Program-made: the position numbers and the translations under genes
In this document: piece after piece, positions 8,672-16,978 of the stretch
How positions within the stretch are numbered: position 1 is the first letter of the stretch
Layout of the letters: each line of letters starts with the position of its first letter
NCBI GenBank assembly: GCA_963772315.1
Contig: CAVYWJ010000004.1
Coordinates: 5,456,001-5,520,000 of the forward strand
Reading direction: 5' to 3'
From: Haliangium sp963772315
Lineage (GTDB): Bacteria > Myxococcota_A > Polyangia > Haliangiales > Haliangiaceae
Length of the DNA: 64,000 nt
Notes under the pieces: model-generated
Database searches by the model: none
What the model was told of the DNA's origin: nothing
What the model saw: the letters and a program-made list of their open reading frames with translations, nothing else

Positions 8672-11200
8672 TTGGCCAACACCCCTGACAATCGCAAAAC
8701 CAAGCGGAGCCCGGTCACGCTCCGCATCAAGTTCAAGAGTGCCAACCTGGAGCAGTTCATCGAGCGTTACGCCGTGGACGTCAGCCAGGGGGGTATCTTC
8801 ATCCGCACCAAGGAACCTCTGCCCGTCGGCACCACGATGCGGTTCGAGTTCCAGCTGCGCGACGAATCGCCGCTGATCACCGGCGACGGCACCGTGGTGT
8901 GGATCCGCGAGCACAACGCCAGCCAGGCCGGCGTCGCCCCGGGCATGGGCGTACGCTTCGATCGCCTGACCGAGTCCAGTCAGTCCGTGCTCGACGAGAT
9001 CCTCGCCTACAAGGCAGCGCGCGGCGCCAACGGCGTCGCCACCCCGGTCGGCGAGATGCCGACGCGCGTGGTGTCGGCGCTACCGCGCAAGGACGGCGCC
9101 AGCGCGCCGAACGCGTTTGCCGGCGAGGGCGTGCCCGAGGAGGCCTTCGAGCAAGCGACCAAGGTCCACAGCCTCGAGGAGCTGGCCGAGCTCAGCGCCC
9201 GTCCGGACGCTGGCGGCCCGAACCAGCGCATTATCGGCGGCGTGGCGCCGACCGAGCGCTATCCGGCCGGGTTCGCGCCGATCACCGACTACGCCGACGA
9301 CGACAAGACCAAGGTCTATCCCGCGCTGGCGCGACCGGGCGGGCGCATGACCGGTCCCAACCTCGATCTCGGCGCATCCGGCACCACCCAGCGCCTGCCG
9401 CCGATCCCTGGCAACGTGGGCGCCGACGTCGAGCTCGGCCGTGCCGGCTACGACGAGGATGACGACGACGACTCGGAGCTGCCCTTCGACACCCGCGACG
9501 TCGAGCTCGGGCTGGCTGGTCCCTCGGACGAGCCCAAGCCCGAGCGCATGACTCGCTCCGACGAGGTCGAGCTCGGCCATGCCGGCGGCACCATGCCGCT
9601 GGAGATGCTGCGTCCGGCGCCCCGTCCAGGCGCGGCCCCGGCCAAGGGCCCGGCTCCGATCCGTGTGATCCCGCTCGGCGACCTCGGCGATCTCGGCGAG
9701 AGTGGCACCAGCGATCCCCTGTCGGACATGCCGATGCCTGCGGGTGGCCACTTCGATCTCGGCCAGGCCGGGCCCACCATGCAGCTCAAGGCCGAGCGCA
9801 TCGATCGCAGCGGCGACGTCGAGCTCGGCGCTGCCGGCAGCAACGAGGAGGCCGAGGTCACCACCGCTGCCCTGCCCGCGGTCCCTGCCAAGGACAAGGC
9901 GCAGCGTCCGGTCCAGGCCGCTGTCGTGGCCAGCGCTGCAGCCGCGGCGCGCGCGCCCATGCACGCCAATCCCGAGGCCAGCGAGGAGACCCCGGAGCAC
10001 CCCACGGCCAGCGCGGCCGCCGCTGCCGCCGCGAGCGACGAGCTGGCCGCCCGGCGCGCCGGCCGGCGTGACAGCGATGTTCCTGCCGATGCCGGCGACG
10101 ACGATCTTTCCGAGGCCGACGATGTGGTCGCAGCCGCGCCCCAGCCCCTGGCCGAGGAGCGCGGGGCCAGGAGCGGCCCCATGCTGCGCGTCAGCACGCG
10201 CACTGGCACCGAGCGGGTCCCGGTCAAGAAGGGTCCGTCCGTGGGCCTGCTGCTGGCGGCCGCCGCGATCATCCTCCTGGTTGGCGCCGGCGCGCTGTAC
10301 ATGCTCACGCGCGGCGAGGCCCCGACCGGTCCCGAGACCGCCGAGGTCCCCACGCCGCCGGTCACCGATCCGGCCAAGGATCCGGCCGCTGGCCCCACCC
10401 CGCCGGTTCCCGACCAGCCGTCCACGAACCCGACCGGTCCCGACACGGTTGCCGCCGCGGCTCCGGACGCGGCCCCGGTTGCGGTCGAGGAGCCCGTGAT
10501 CGAGATGGAGCCCGACGAGCCGGCCGTGCCGGTCGAGACTGTCCAGCTCGAGGTGCGCAGCGTTCCGCCTGGCGCCACCGCGTCAGTGATCGACGGTGAC
10601 CAGTCCGGTCCCACGCCGATGAAGTTCGCGCTCGACAAGAGCAAGAAGCACCGTGTGCGCGTCTCGCATCCGGGTTTCGCCTCGCAGGAGATCGAGCTCG
10701 ATCCGGCCCGGCCCCAGCCCGCGCGCGTGACGCTTGCCCCTGTGCCCTGGGTCGTGAAGTTCGAGAGCACGCCGCCCAAGGCTGTCATCTACGTGGATGG
10801 CCGCCGCGTGGTGGGTGAGACGCCGAACGAGTTCCAGCTGCCGTCCGGCTGGGAGAAGAGGAAGCACCTCAAGGTCAGCTTCCGTCTTCCTCACCACGAG
10901 AAGCTCGACATCGTTGTCGACCATGCGTTCGCGGCCGAGGGCGAGGCCATGGTGCAGACCGTTCGCGGCACGCTGGTCCCGGGCGAGCCGGCCCCGCATC
11001 GTCCCGCGTCCGGCGGCGGCACCCGGCCTGCGCCCGGCGGCCAGCCCACCCCGCCCGCGCCCGGTGGTGAAGAGCCGCCGGCCGGAGGCGAGGGTGGTGA
11101 TGAAGAGCCGCCGGCCGACCCGCCGGCCGATCCGCCTCCCAGCGCGCCCCCGCCTGCGCCCGAGGGTCAGGGCGCGGAGCCGCCCGCGCAGCATTCCTGA
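8672..11200 (+). CDS. PilZ domain - TM - PEGA domain protein
   Basis: An 842-residue protein started at a TTG preceded by GAGGCAAC. Residues of about 8-115 form a PilZ domain of the type common in myxobacteria: RSPVTLRIKF at its start and VDVSQGGIFIRT in the middle, a possible c-di-GMP-binding site. Residues of about 200-390 are disordered but carry six copies of a short motif (D/E)LGxxG, mostly VELGxAG. A TM helix (VGLLLAAAAIILLVGAGAL) lies near residue 530. After a Pro-rich linker come one or two PEGA domains (VQLEVRSVPPGATASV..., VVKFESTPPKAVIYVDG). The last 100 residues are Pro/Gly/Glu-rich. It appears to link a cytoplasmic c-di-GMP sensor to an exported wall-facing domain. The TonB-like gene follows after 3 bp, so they are probably co-transcribed. 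Confidence 0.85.
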   Translation: MANTPDNRKTKRSPVTLRIKFKSANLEQFIERYAVDVSQGGIFIRTKEPLPVGTTMRFEFQLRDESPLITGDGTVVWIREHNASQAGVAPGMGVRFDRLTESSQSVLDEILAYKAARGANGVATPVGEMPTRVVSALPRKDGASAPNAFAGEGVPEEAFEQATKVHSLEELAELSARPDAGGPNQRIIGGVAPTERYPAGFAPITDYADDDKTKVYPALARPGGRMTGPNLDLGASGTTQRLPPIPGNVGADVELGRAGYDEDDDDDSELPFDTRDVELGLAGPSDEPKPERMTRSDEVELGHAGGTMPLEMLRPAPRPGAAPAKGPAPIRVIPLGDLGDLGESGTSDPLSDMPMPAGGHFDLGQAGPTMQLKAERIDRSGDVELGAAGSNEEAEVTTAALPAVPAKDKAQRPVQAAVVASAAAAARAPMHANPEASEETPEHPTASAAAAAAASDELAARRAGRRDSDVPADAGDDDLSEADDVVAAAPQPLAEERGARSGPMLRVSTRTGTERVPVKKGPSVGLLLAAAAIILLVGAGALYMLTRGEAPTGPETAEVPTPPVTDPAKDPAAGPTPPVPDQPSTNPTGPDTVAAAAPDAAPVAVEEPVIEMEPDEPAVPVETVQLEVRSVPPGATASVIDGDQSGPTPMKFALDKSKKHRVRVSHPGFASQEIELDPARPQPARVTLAPVPWVVKFESTPPKAVIYVDGRRVVGETPNEFQLPSGWEKRKHLKVSFRLPHHEKLDIVVDHAFAAEGEAMVQTVRGTLVPGEPAPHRPASGGGTRPAPGGQPTPPAPGGEEPPAGGEGGDEEPPADPPADPPPSAPPPAPEGQGAEPPAQHS

Positions 11201-11203
11201 GCC

Positions 11204-12025
11204 ATGAAGCTCGGGCCGCTGCTGCTGCTCTCCCTGCTTCTCCACGGCGTCCTGCTCCTCGCGCTCCACGCCGCCCCGCCCTCGCCTTCCCCGGCGCCGC
11301 CCCCCGTGCCTCCGCTCGTGTGGATGCACCTGGCCCCACCCGCCGCGCCCGCCGTGCCCGCCGCGACCGCGCCTGCCGAGCCCGCGCCCGCCGTGCCCGC
11401 CGTGCCCGCCGTGCCTGCGACAGCGCCCGTCCCGCCCGCAGCTCCTGCCGTGGCCGCCCGTCTGTCTGTTGCTGCTGGAGCGTCTCTGCCCTCGCAGCGT
11501 CCGGTGAGCGCTCACCGTGCGCGTCCCGCTCCGCCCCTGCCTGCCGCGCCCGACCAGTCCGACCCCGGCGTGGACATCCCCATCGAGTCCGAGACTGGCG
11601 CCCTCATGTCACCGCCGTCCGCCATGGCGCGCACCATTCCCGGCCCCGGCTCGACCGTCCCGGCCCTCCCCGGTCTCGCGCAGGCCGGGGCTCCGCCATC
11701 TGCGCCTGCCTCGCCGCCCTTCGATGTCCGCGCCTATGCCGATTCCATTCGCCGCCGCATCGACGCCGAGAAGCAGTATCCCGTCCGTGCCCGCCGTCTC
11801 GGCCTCCAGGGTGTTGCCACCATTCTTGTCGCCGTCGACAGCCGCGGCCGTCTGATCCGTCCTCCGCGCCTGGCCCACACCAGCGGCGTCGCCGCCCTCG
11901 ATCACGAGGCCCTGCGCATGGTCCAGGCTGCCGCTCCCTTCACGCCTCCGGCCGGTGCAGCCCCGCACGTCGCGCCTCTCGAGGTCCAGGTCCCGGTCCG
12001 CTTCTCCCTCGCCGACACGCCCTGA
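11204..12025 (+). CDS. TonB family energy-transducing protein
   Basis: A 273-residue protein with classic TonB layout. It has an N-terminal signal-anchor helix (LLLLSLLLHGVLLLALHAA), a long Ala/Pro-rich periplasmic spacer (about residues 25-170), and a C-terminal domain with QYPVRARRLGLQGVATILVAV and a conserved strand near the end. TonB proteins pass proton-motive energy from ExbB/ExbD to outer-membrane receptors; neither ExbB/D nor a receptor is nearby. It starts 3 bp after the PilZ-PEGA gene. In myxobacteria TonB C-terminal domains also occur in motility and secretion proteins, so transport is not the only option. The 42-bp repeat array begins just after the stop codon. Confidence 0.8.
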   Translation: MKLGPLLLLSLLLHGVLLLALHAAPPSPSPAPPPVPPLVWMHLAPPAAPAVPAATAPAEPAPAVPAVPAVPATAPVPPAAPAVAARLSVAAGASLPSQRPVSAHRARPAPPLPAAPDQSDPGVDIPIESETGALMSPPSAMARTIPGPGSTVPALPGLAQAGAPPSAPASPPFDVRAYADSIRRRIDAEKQYPVRARRLGLQGVATILVAVDSRGRLIRPPRLAHTSGVAALDHEALRMVQAAAPFTPPAGAAPHVAPLEVQVPVRFSLADTP

Positions 12026-12037
12026 GCAGACCCCCGT

Positions 12038-12779
12038 CACCCGCACAGCCGGCACGCCGGCACGCGAGCAAAACCACCGACGGACGCGGCGCCGCGTTCC
12101 AGAAAGAGAGCCAGCTCACGTACGGACGCGTCGCCGCGTTTTGGAAAGAGAGCCAGCTCACGTACGGACGCCTTGCGGCATGTCGGCAAGGCAGCAAAAC
12201 CGCGTACGGGCATCTCGCTGAATGCTGCCGACACGGCAAAAACGCAAACGGGCGTCTCGCTGCATGCTGCCGACACGGCAAAAACGCAAACGGGCGTCTC
12301 GCTGCATGCTGCCAACACGGCAAAAACGCAAACGGACGTCTCGCTGCATGCTGCCAACACGGCAAAAACGCAAACGGACGCGCGAGCGGAGCGCCGGCAT
12401 GCGTCCGTTCGCGGTTTTGCTGTCTCGCGCGGTGCTCGCGACTCGTCCGTACGCGGTTTTGCTGTCTCGCCAGGTGCTCACGACTCGTCCGTACGCGGTT
12501 TTGCTGTCTCGCCAGGTGCCAGCGACGCGTCCGTTCGCGAAACGGTTGTCTCGTGACGACCTCGCGACACGTCCGTACGCGAAATCGCGGTCTCGCGAGG
12601 TTCCCGCGATTCGTCCATCCGCGAAATCGCGGTCTCGTAAGGTACCGGTGACGCGTTCATCCGCGAAACGGCGGTCTCGCGAGCTCCCGGTGGCGCGTCC
12701 GTACGCGAAGCCCGCGGTCTTGCAGCTCCCGGTGGCGCGTCCGTCGGCCTTCTCGATCCCGGCGATCGGCAGCGGATAG
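12038..12779. repeat. 42-bp tandem repeat array with two oppositely oriented arms
   Basis: No conventional gene is needed to explain this stretch. The left arm has units starting at 12080, 12122, 12164, 12206, 12248, 12290, 12332 and 12374, exactly 42 bp apart, each opening with ACGGACG or ACGGGC; a worn unit precedes it from about 12038. The right arm has units starting at 12402, 12444, 12486, 12528, 12570, 12612, 12654, 12696 and 12738, each opening with CGTCCG or a close variant, which is the reverse complement of the left-arm start. The left arm also carries GGCAGCAAAACCGCGTACGG and the right arm its complement (CGTACGCGGTTTTGCTG). The arms meet around 12382-12408. Because 42 is divisible by three, several frames stay open on both strands by arithmetic alone. 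The whole array could fold into one long hairpin. Confidence 0.9.
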
Positions 12780-12844
12780 GTGGGGCCAGATCTATTGTGT
12801 TGCGTTTTCGGGCGCGTATAGTCAGCGCCGATCTTCTTCTGCTC

Positions 12845-14371
12845 ATGAGTCCCAAGCGTCGCATTCTGGCACTGCTCACCAAGCACGAGCTTATCGTGGC
12901 AGTGGATCGCTTGGAGCTTGCGGTCCAGGACCGTCGTATGCGCAGCCAGCTCATCGGTGCGCTGGCCCGCTCGCGCAAGGCTGCGCTCCCCGACATTCTC
13001 GAGCAGCTATCCCGCGATCGACTCAAGCAGCTCTGCCGCGAGCTAGGTCTTGGCGATCGTGGTCGCTCCAAGGCCGAGATCGTGGCCCGGCTGCTCGGCA
13101 CCGATGATCAGGATCAGACATCTTCGTCCGTTCCCTCGGAGGTAATGCAGCGTTCCGCCGAGGCTGCATTCACGCCGCGCTTGCTCTCCGAGGTGACGCT
13201 GCGTTCGTTCAAGGCTGCGTTCAAGCCGCGCCCTGTCCCGCTGCAGCCCTTCAACGTCATCATCGGTCGCAACGGCAGTGGCAAGAGTACCCTGCTCGAG
13301 GCGCTGCAGTGGATCGACACGGCCATACGGCGCGACGCACGCGAGGCATCGGACCGCTATCATGGCGTCCGGGATCTCGTGAATCTGCGCTCGCGCGACG
13401 CGGTGCCGAGCTTCGGCATCACCCTCACCTGGAGCCCTGACAACGGAGGGACGAGTTCCTTTCGCTATCAACTGCAGGTACAGGAGGAACAGGGAACAGC
13501 GAGCATCACTCATGAAGAGCTCGTGTCGTTCGGTGACTCCGAGCGCGCACCGCATCAATTCATCGCCACGGATGCTCCTGGCCTGAGAGTGATGAAGGCG
13601 GGGGGCGCGATGTGGTTCATCATGAACGAGCCGGATCGCCTGGCGCTGGCCTGGATGGACAACATCCTCACCGAAGACCCGGCCCATTCACCTCACTTCC
13701 TGAGCGAGTTCTGGCGACGCGCGGTGTTCCTGCGTCTCAGTCCCAATCGGCTCAAGGAAGGCTCGCCGGCCACCCGGCGCTCGTTCGAGCCGCTGCTCGA
13801 CGAGGAAGGCCAGAATCTACCAGCCCTGCTCAACGAGCTCGCGGACGAGCAGCGAGCCGCATTGGTCCAAGCCATCAGCGACATCCTGCCCGGCATTGGC
13901 GGCGTCAAGGTGTCCAGCGCCGAGGTCGGCCGTGGTGAGACCCACGTCCACTACAGCTTGCGCGAAGACATGCGCTACTCCGGACGCGCAGGCAAGAAAC
14001 AGTTCTGGATTCCTGCCTGGATGCTGTCCGAGGGCACGCGTCGGATCACGGCCATCCTAGCGCTGCTCATGCGCGATCCACCGCCCACGCTGCTGTGCAT
14101 CGAGGAGATCGAGAACGGCCTAGATCCATGGACCGTGAAGGCGATCTTGCGGCACCTGCGTTCCGCAGCACGCCGCGGCACGCAAGTGCTTCTCACCACG
14201 CACTCGCCATGGGTTCTCGATGACGTCCCGATGGATTCGATCCTGCTCGTCCGGAGACGGGGAGGCGATACGCAGTACGAGCACTTCGCGTCGGTCGCCG
14301 AGGTGCGCGAATTCGACGACTCGGTCCCGGCCGGCACCCGCTATGTCCACCTGGATCAGGAACCAGAGTGA
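12845..14371 (+). CDS. AAA family ATPase with N-terminal SAP-like domain (putative defence module, gene 1)
   Basis: A 508-residue protein. Residues of about 1-85 are helical, with a SAP-like motif LKQLCRELGLGDRGRSKAEI, which in other proteins binds DNA. From residue 115 it is an ABC/SMC-like AAA ATPase of the AAA_21 type: Walker A GRNGSGKST (141-149), Walker B with glutamates LLCIEEIENGLDP (416-428), and H-loop LLTTHSPWVLDD (about 449-460). Such ATPases pair with a nuclease or Toprim protein in several anti-phage systems. The partner reading frame would have followed directly, but mobile elements now separate the two. The ATG at 12845 is chosen because homology-like features begin there; a start at 12797 is possible. 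No close named system is recognised. Confidence 0.8.
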   Translation: MSPKRRILALLTKHELIVAVDRLELAVQDRRMRSQLIGALARSRKAALPDILEQLSRDRLKQLCRELGLGDRGRSKAEIVARLLGTDDQDQTSSSVPSEVMQRSAEAAFTPRLLSEVTLRSFKAAFKPRPVPLQPFNVIIGRNGSGKSTLLEALQWIDTAIRRDAREASDRYHGVRDLVNLRSRDAVPSFGITLTWSPDNGGTSSFRYQLQVQEEQGTASITHEELVSFGDSERAPHQFIATDAPGLRVMKAGGAMWFIMNEPDRLALAWMDNILTEDPAHSPHFLSEFWRRAVFLRLSPNRLKEGSPATRRSFEPLLDEEGQNLPALLNELADEQRAALVQAISDILPGIGGVKVSSAEVGRGETHVHYSLREDMRYSGRAGKKQFWIPAWMLSEGTRRITAILALLMRDPPPTLLCIEEIENGLDPWTVKAILRHLRSAARRGTQVLLTTHSPWVLDDVPMDSILLVRRRGGDTQYEHFASVAEVREFDDSVPAGTRYVHLDQEPE

Positions 14372-14425
14372 TGGCCGAGTGAGCGCTGGCAACGATGGGC
14401 ACCGGCACCCGCAAACGTCCACCTA
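14333..14425 (+). repeat. Imperfect ~71-bp tandem duplication at the ATPase/partner junction
   Basis: The end of the ATPase gene (from GGCACCCGC at 14333 through TGGATCAGGAACCAGAGTGA to 14373) is repeated imperfectly. The second copy starts with GGCACCCGC at 14404, is cut by mobile elements at the TA at 14424-14425, and resumes at 16990 as TAGATCAGGAACTGGAGTGA. The duplication therefore predates the element insertions. Confidence 0.7.
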
Positions 14426-14525
14426 GGAGACTGGTGCTTTTCTCGTTTTTCCGAAAAACGACCCTTGGAATCATTGAACTTTTCGACTCGCTTTCACCGT
14501 TTTTTGGCGAAAAGCACCAGCCTCC
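14426..14525. mobile_element. 100-bp MITE with IS630-type TA target duplication
   Basis: The left end GGAGACTGGTGCTTTTC is matched by its near-exact inverse GAAAAGCACCAGCCTCC at the right end. A TA dinucleotide flanks each side (14424-14425 and 14526-14527), the duplication typical of IS630/Tc1-type transposition. The inside is relatively AT-rich and has no coding capacity. Its ends are not the same as those of the IS630-type element inserted next to it, so another IS of that superfamily must have mobilised it. Confidence 0.8.
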
Positions 14526-15578
14526 TAGTACAGCGTTCCAAAAGAACGTCCCCAATCAAGAGAAGGGCTGCTCTGACCCTGGCTGACAATGCGGGATGAT
14601 CTGATGGGAGCGTGGAGAGAGGCCAGGCAAAGGCCAAGACGCCAGGGCGTCGAGCCCGGGTAATCCGGCTGAGCCAGAAGCAGAAACGGAGGCTGGAGCA
14701 GGCAGTTCGGAGTCGAGGCAGCGCAGTGGCGTTACGAGCCAAGATGGTGTTGATGCTGGCCGAGGATCCGTGTGTGAGCCGGGTGGCGGAGCGGTTGGAT
14801 GTGGACCGGAAGACGGTGAGGTTGTGGCGAGATCGCTACGTGGCAAGGGGTCTGAAAGGGTTAGAGGAACTGCCGCGTTCTGGGCGTCCGGCCACGATCG
14901 ATGGTCCGAGCCGCTGCCAGGTAATTGCGGTGGCGTGCGGGAAACCAGCCGACTTCGGCGTTCCCTTCCGTCGGGTGTGGACCCTGGATCGACTGCATGA
15001 GGTCGTCACGCGGCTCCAGCGCCAGAATGGCGGGCCGGAGCTGAGCCGCTCCAGCATGATCCGCATCCTGAACGATGCGGAGATGCGGCCGCACCGGATG
15101 CGCCTGTGGCTGCATAGCCCGGATCCGAAGTTTCGGGACAAGGTGACCGACATCTGCGCGCTGTACGTGGCCCCGCCGAGCGGTGCCACGGTGCTGTGCG
15201 TCAACGAGAAGACCGGCATGCAGGCGCTCGGCCGCAAGCATCCTGTGCGAGCCCCTGCGCCAGGACGGCCTGGACGGATGGACTACGAGTACGAACGCAA
15301 CGGGACCCGCAAGCTGCTGGCAGCGTTCAATCCACATACCGGTGAGGTTTACGGTGAGTCGCGCGAGCACCGGAGAGCCGCCGATCTGGTGGAGTTCATG
15401 GAAGAGATGGCCCGCCGTCACCCCACGGGCGAGGTGCACATCGTCTGGGATAACCTGAACATCCACCTCGACGGTTCCGAACAGCGGTGGACCCGTTTCA
15501 ACGCACGGCACGGCGACCGCTTCCATTTCCACTACACTCCGCTCCATGCCTCCTGGGTCAACCAGATCGAGCTCTTCT

Positions 15579-16456
15579 CTTCAGCGCTCGCGAGAATAGA
15601 CCCGGGTCCGCTCGCGAGAAATGACCCACCCAGCTTATCGGGAGTCGGCGCCCGGAACGCCCTCCAGGTACTACTCCAACGGCGCCGCTGGGGTGATGCG
15701 ACATGAGGGGCAAGAGATTCGCCATCAGCCGCGAGAATCGCGCTGTGCCGCATTTGATCGCCGCAGAGAACCAGTGCTAGAAGCGTAGAAGAGGGTTGTT
15801 GGAGAGGGAAGTGAGGACGTTGGCGCGCGCCAACATGCGGTGAGATGAGGGTGGGAGAACACGAGTTGCCACGCGGTAACAACTTAGAAAACAGCAGAGA
15901 CAGAGACAGTCAGCGACTCTGGCCGAAGATGCAGCGAATCACTACCTGTTACCGATAATTGTCGAGTAATTTCAGGCGTATAGCGGACTTCGCTGTCATT
16001 GAAGATTCTCTGTCGAGGCTGCACTATGGGCACTGCGGCGGCGCTCCGCCTTCGGAGTTCCTCGCTCATCAGGTGTCGCTTTCGCGAGCAGGCATGCTCT
16101 CATCCCGGGTGGCGAAGTCCTCTGACGGGAAACCAAAGGTAGTCCGTGGGTGCCAGGTATGCGGGGAGGCGTCAAGGCCAAGCGGCCGCATCCGCGGCCG
16201 TCGCTGCGCGAGCCTTGACCCCTCCCCGCACACCTGGCTGGCGGCAATGACGCGGGGATGCTGGGGCATCCCCGCATGCGGGGAGCGCCTTGCAGCCCGG
16301 TGCCGGCACGCCGCCCGGCTCCGCCGCGCCCACACGTTTGTCCGAGTGCGCCCCTCCACCGGGCGCCCGCTCCCGCGGAGGATTTCGAAATTCTGATCCT
16401 CAGCCTGGACCCATTTTGGCAAGCAGACCCGGGTCTATTTTGCCGAGCGGCGAAGC
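15579..16456. mobile_element. Non-autonomous IS21-like element (no transposase) with 5-bp target duplication
   Basis: The element splits the IS630 transposase gene. It is flanked by CTTCT at 15574-15578 and 16457-16461; removing it with one copy restores the transposase frame exactly. Its ends are imperfect inverted repeats of about 45 bp sharing AATAGACCCGGGTC, each with a second inner block (GACCCA / TGGACCC), the multiple-repeat end layout of IS21-type elements. No istA or istB-like gene fits in its 878 bp. Inside are only short, unconvincing frames and a strong hairpin at 16153-16237. Assignment to IS21 rests on end structure and duplication length only. Confidence 0.7.
16153..16237. repeat. 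Strong 26-bp-stem hairpin inside the IS21-like element
   Basis: CCAGGTATGCGGGGAGGCGT at 16153 onward (arm to 16178) pairs with the complementary arm at 16212-16237 (GCCTTGACCCCTCCCCGCAC...), with few mismatches. The loop contains its own GC palindrome (GCGGCCGC). A second perfect hairpin follows at 16252-16275 (GCGGGGATGC / GCATCCCCGC, loop TGGG). Neither has a T-run, so they are not standard terminators. Confidence 0.7.
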
Positions 16457-16658
16457 CTTCTTCGGTATCGTGCAAAAGCGCGTGCTTCGCTACGGTGTCT
16501 TCAATAGCCTCGATGAGCTCGACCGCGCTGTCCTCGGCTTCATCGCGCACTGGAACGCGAAGGAGCGACATCCGTTCCGGTGGACCTTCAAGGGCTATCC
16601 CATGCAGCGCGGTCGCCGGGCGGCCTGAGCTGGCACTCGTTCGCGATAGGCTCGTGGC

Positions 16659-16958
16659 ATGACCGCCCGCGCCTCCATGCCGTCTCACGCTGTCGCTCAC
16701 CTCGAGCGCCTGCTCGCCGCCCATGAGGGCCTCGGCCACCTCACCGTCAAACGCCGCGGGCGCTCCCTCACCCTCGGCAGCCAGGACCCCCACGGTCCCA
16801 CTCGCCATGCCAAGCTCGACTGGCTCGGCGCCAACCTGTGGGGACTCTCCCTTCCCACACGCTCCGAACGTTGGCAGCGGACTCCCTTCACCGGCTCTCT
16901 CGACGAGCTACTGCAGATCCTCACCCAGATGCTCGGCTGGCACCTCGCTCCTCGCTGA
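16659..16958 (+). CDS. Small accessory protein of the IS630-type element
   Basis: A 99-residue frame (MTARASMPSHAVAHLERLLA ... GWHLAPR) lies between the transposase stop and the right inverted repeat of the IS, same strand, 30 bp downstream. The sequence is not low-complexity: it has a helical N-terminal part and a Trp-rich middle (LDWLGANLWGLSLPTRSERW). I do not recognise a family. Position and orientation suggest a passenger or accessory gene of this IS. It could be a chance frame in GC-rich DNA, though its amino-acid content looks protein-like. Confidence 0.5.
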   Translation: MTARASMPSHAVAHLERLLAAHEGLGHLTVKRRGRSLTLGSQDPHGPTRHAKLDWLGANLWGLSLPTRSERWQRTPFTGSLDELLQILTQMLGWHLAPR

Positions 16959-16963
16959 GAAGT

Positions 16964-16978
16964 GGGGAGTTACTTATG
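16964..16978 (+). promoter_or_regulatory. IS-derived ribosome binding site and ATG feeding the partner gene
   Basis: GGGGAG at 16964-16969 lies 6 nt before the ATG at 16976-16978. Both sit inside the right end of the IS630-type element. The ATG is in frame with the Toprim-like partner gene across the TA junction (reads MICCT then RSGTGV). Confidence 0.65.

Larger units (their letters stand above)
14612..16628 (+). pseudogene. IS630-family transposase, interrupted and with a changed catalytic residue
   Basis: The first part (14612 to about 15578) encodes the N-terminal HTH (SRVAERLDVDRKTVRLWRDR) and most of a DDE_3 catalytic domain, up to HASWVNQIEL. It is broken there by the IS21-like element. 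The true C-terminus resumes at about 16457 (FFGIVQKRVLRYGVFNSLDE ... KGYPMQRGRRAA) and stops at 16628. The second and third acidic residues are present (VWDNLNIH and the E of QIEL). The first motif reads VLCVNEKTGMQAL, with Asn where the family has Asp (CVDEK). Both the break and this substitution suggest the enzyme is dead. GTG at 14612 after GGGAGC is the likely start. Confidence 0.85.

Noticed and set aside
12158..12886. Long repetitive open frames on both strands of the 42-bp array
   Set aside because: A 42-bp period keeps any stop-free frame open. No start site with a ribosome binding site and no recognisable protein; treated as non-coding repeat.
16251..16285. CRISPR-like palindromes (GCATCCCCGCATGCGGGG) similar to type I-E repeats
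   Set aside because: Only one unit, no spacing periodicity and no cas genes; better explained as a hairpin inside the IS21-like element.
15959..16396. 145-codon frame inside the IS21-like element
   Set aside because: Composition is not protein-like and it spans two strong hairpins.
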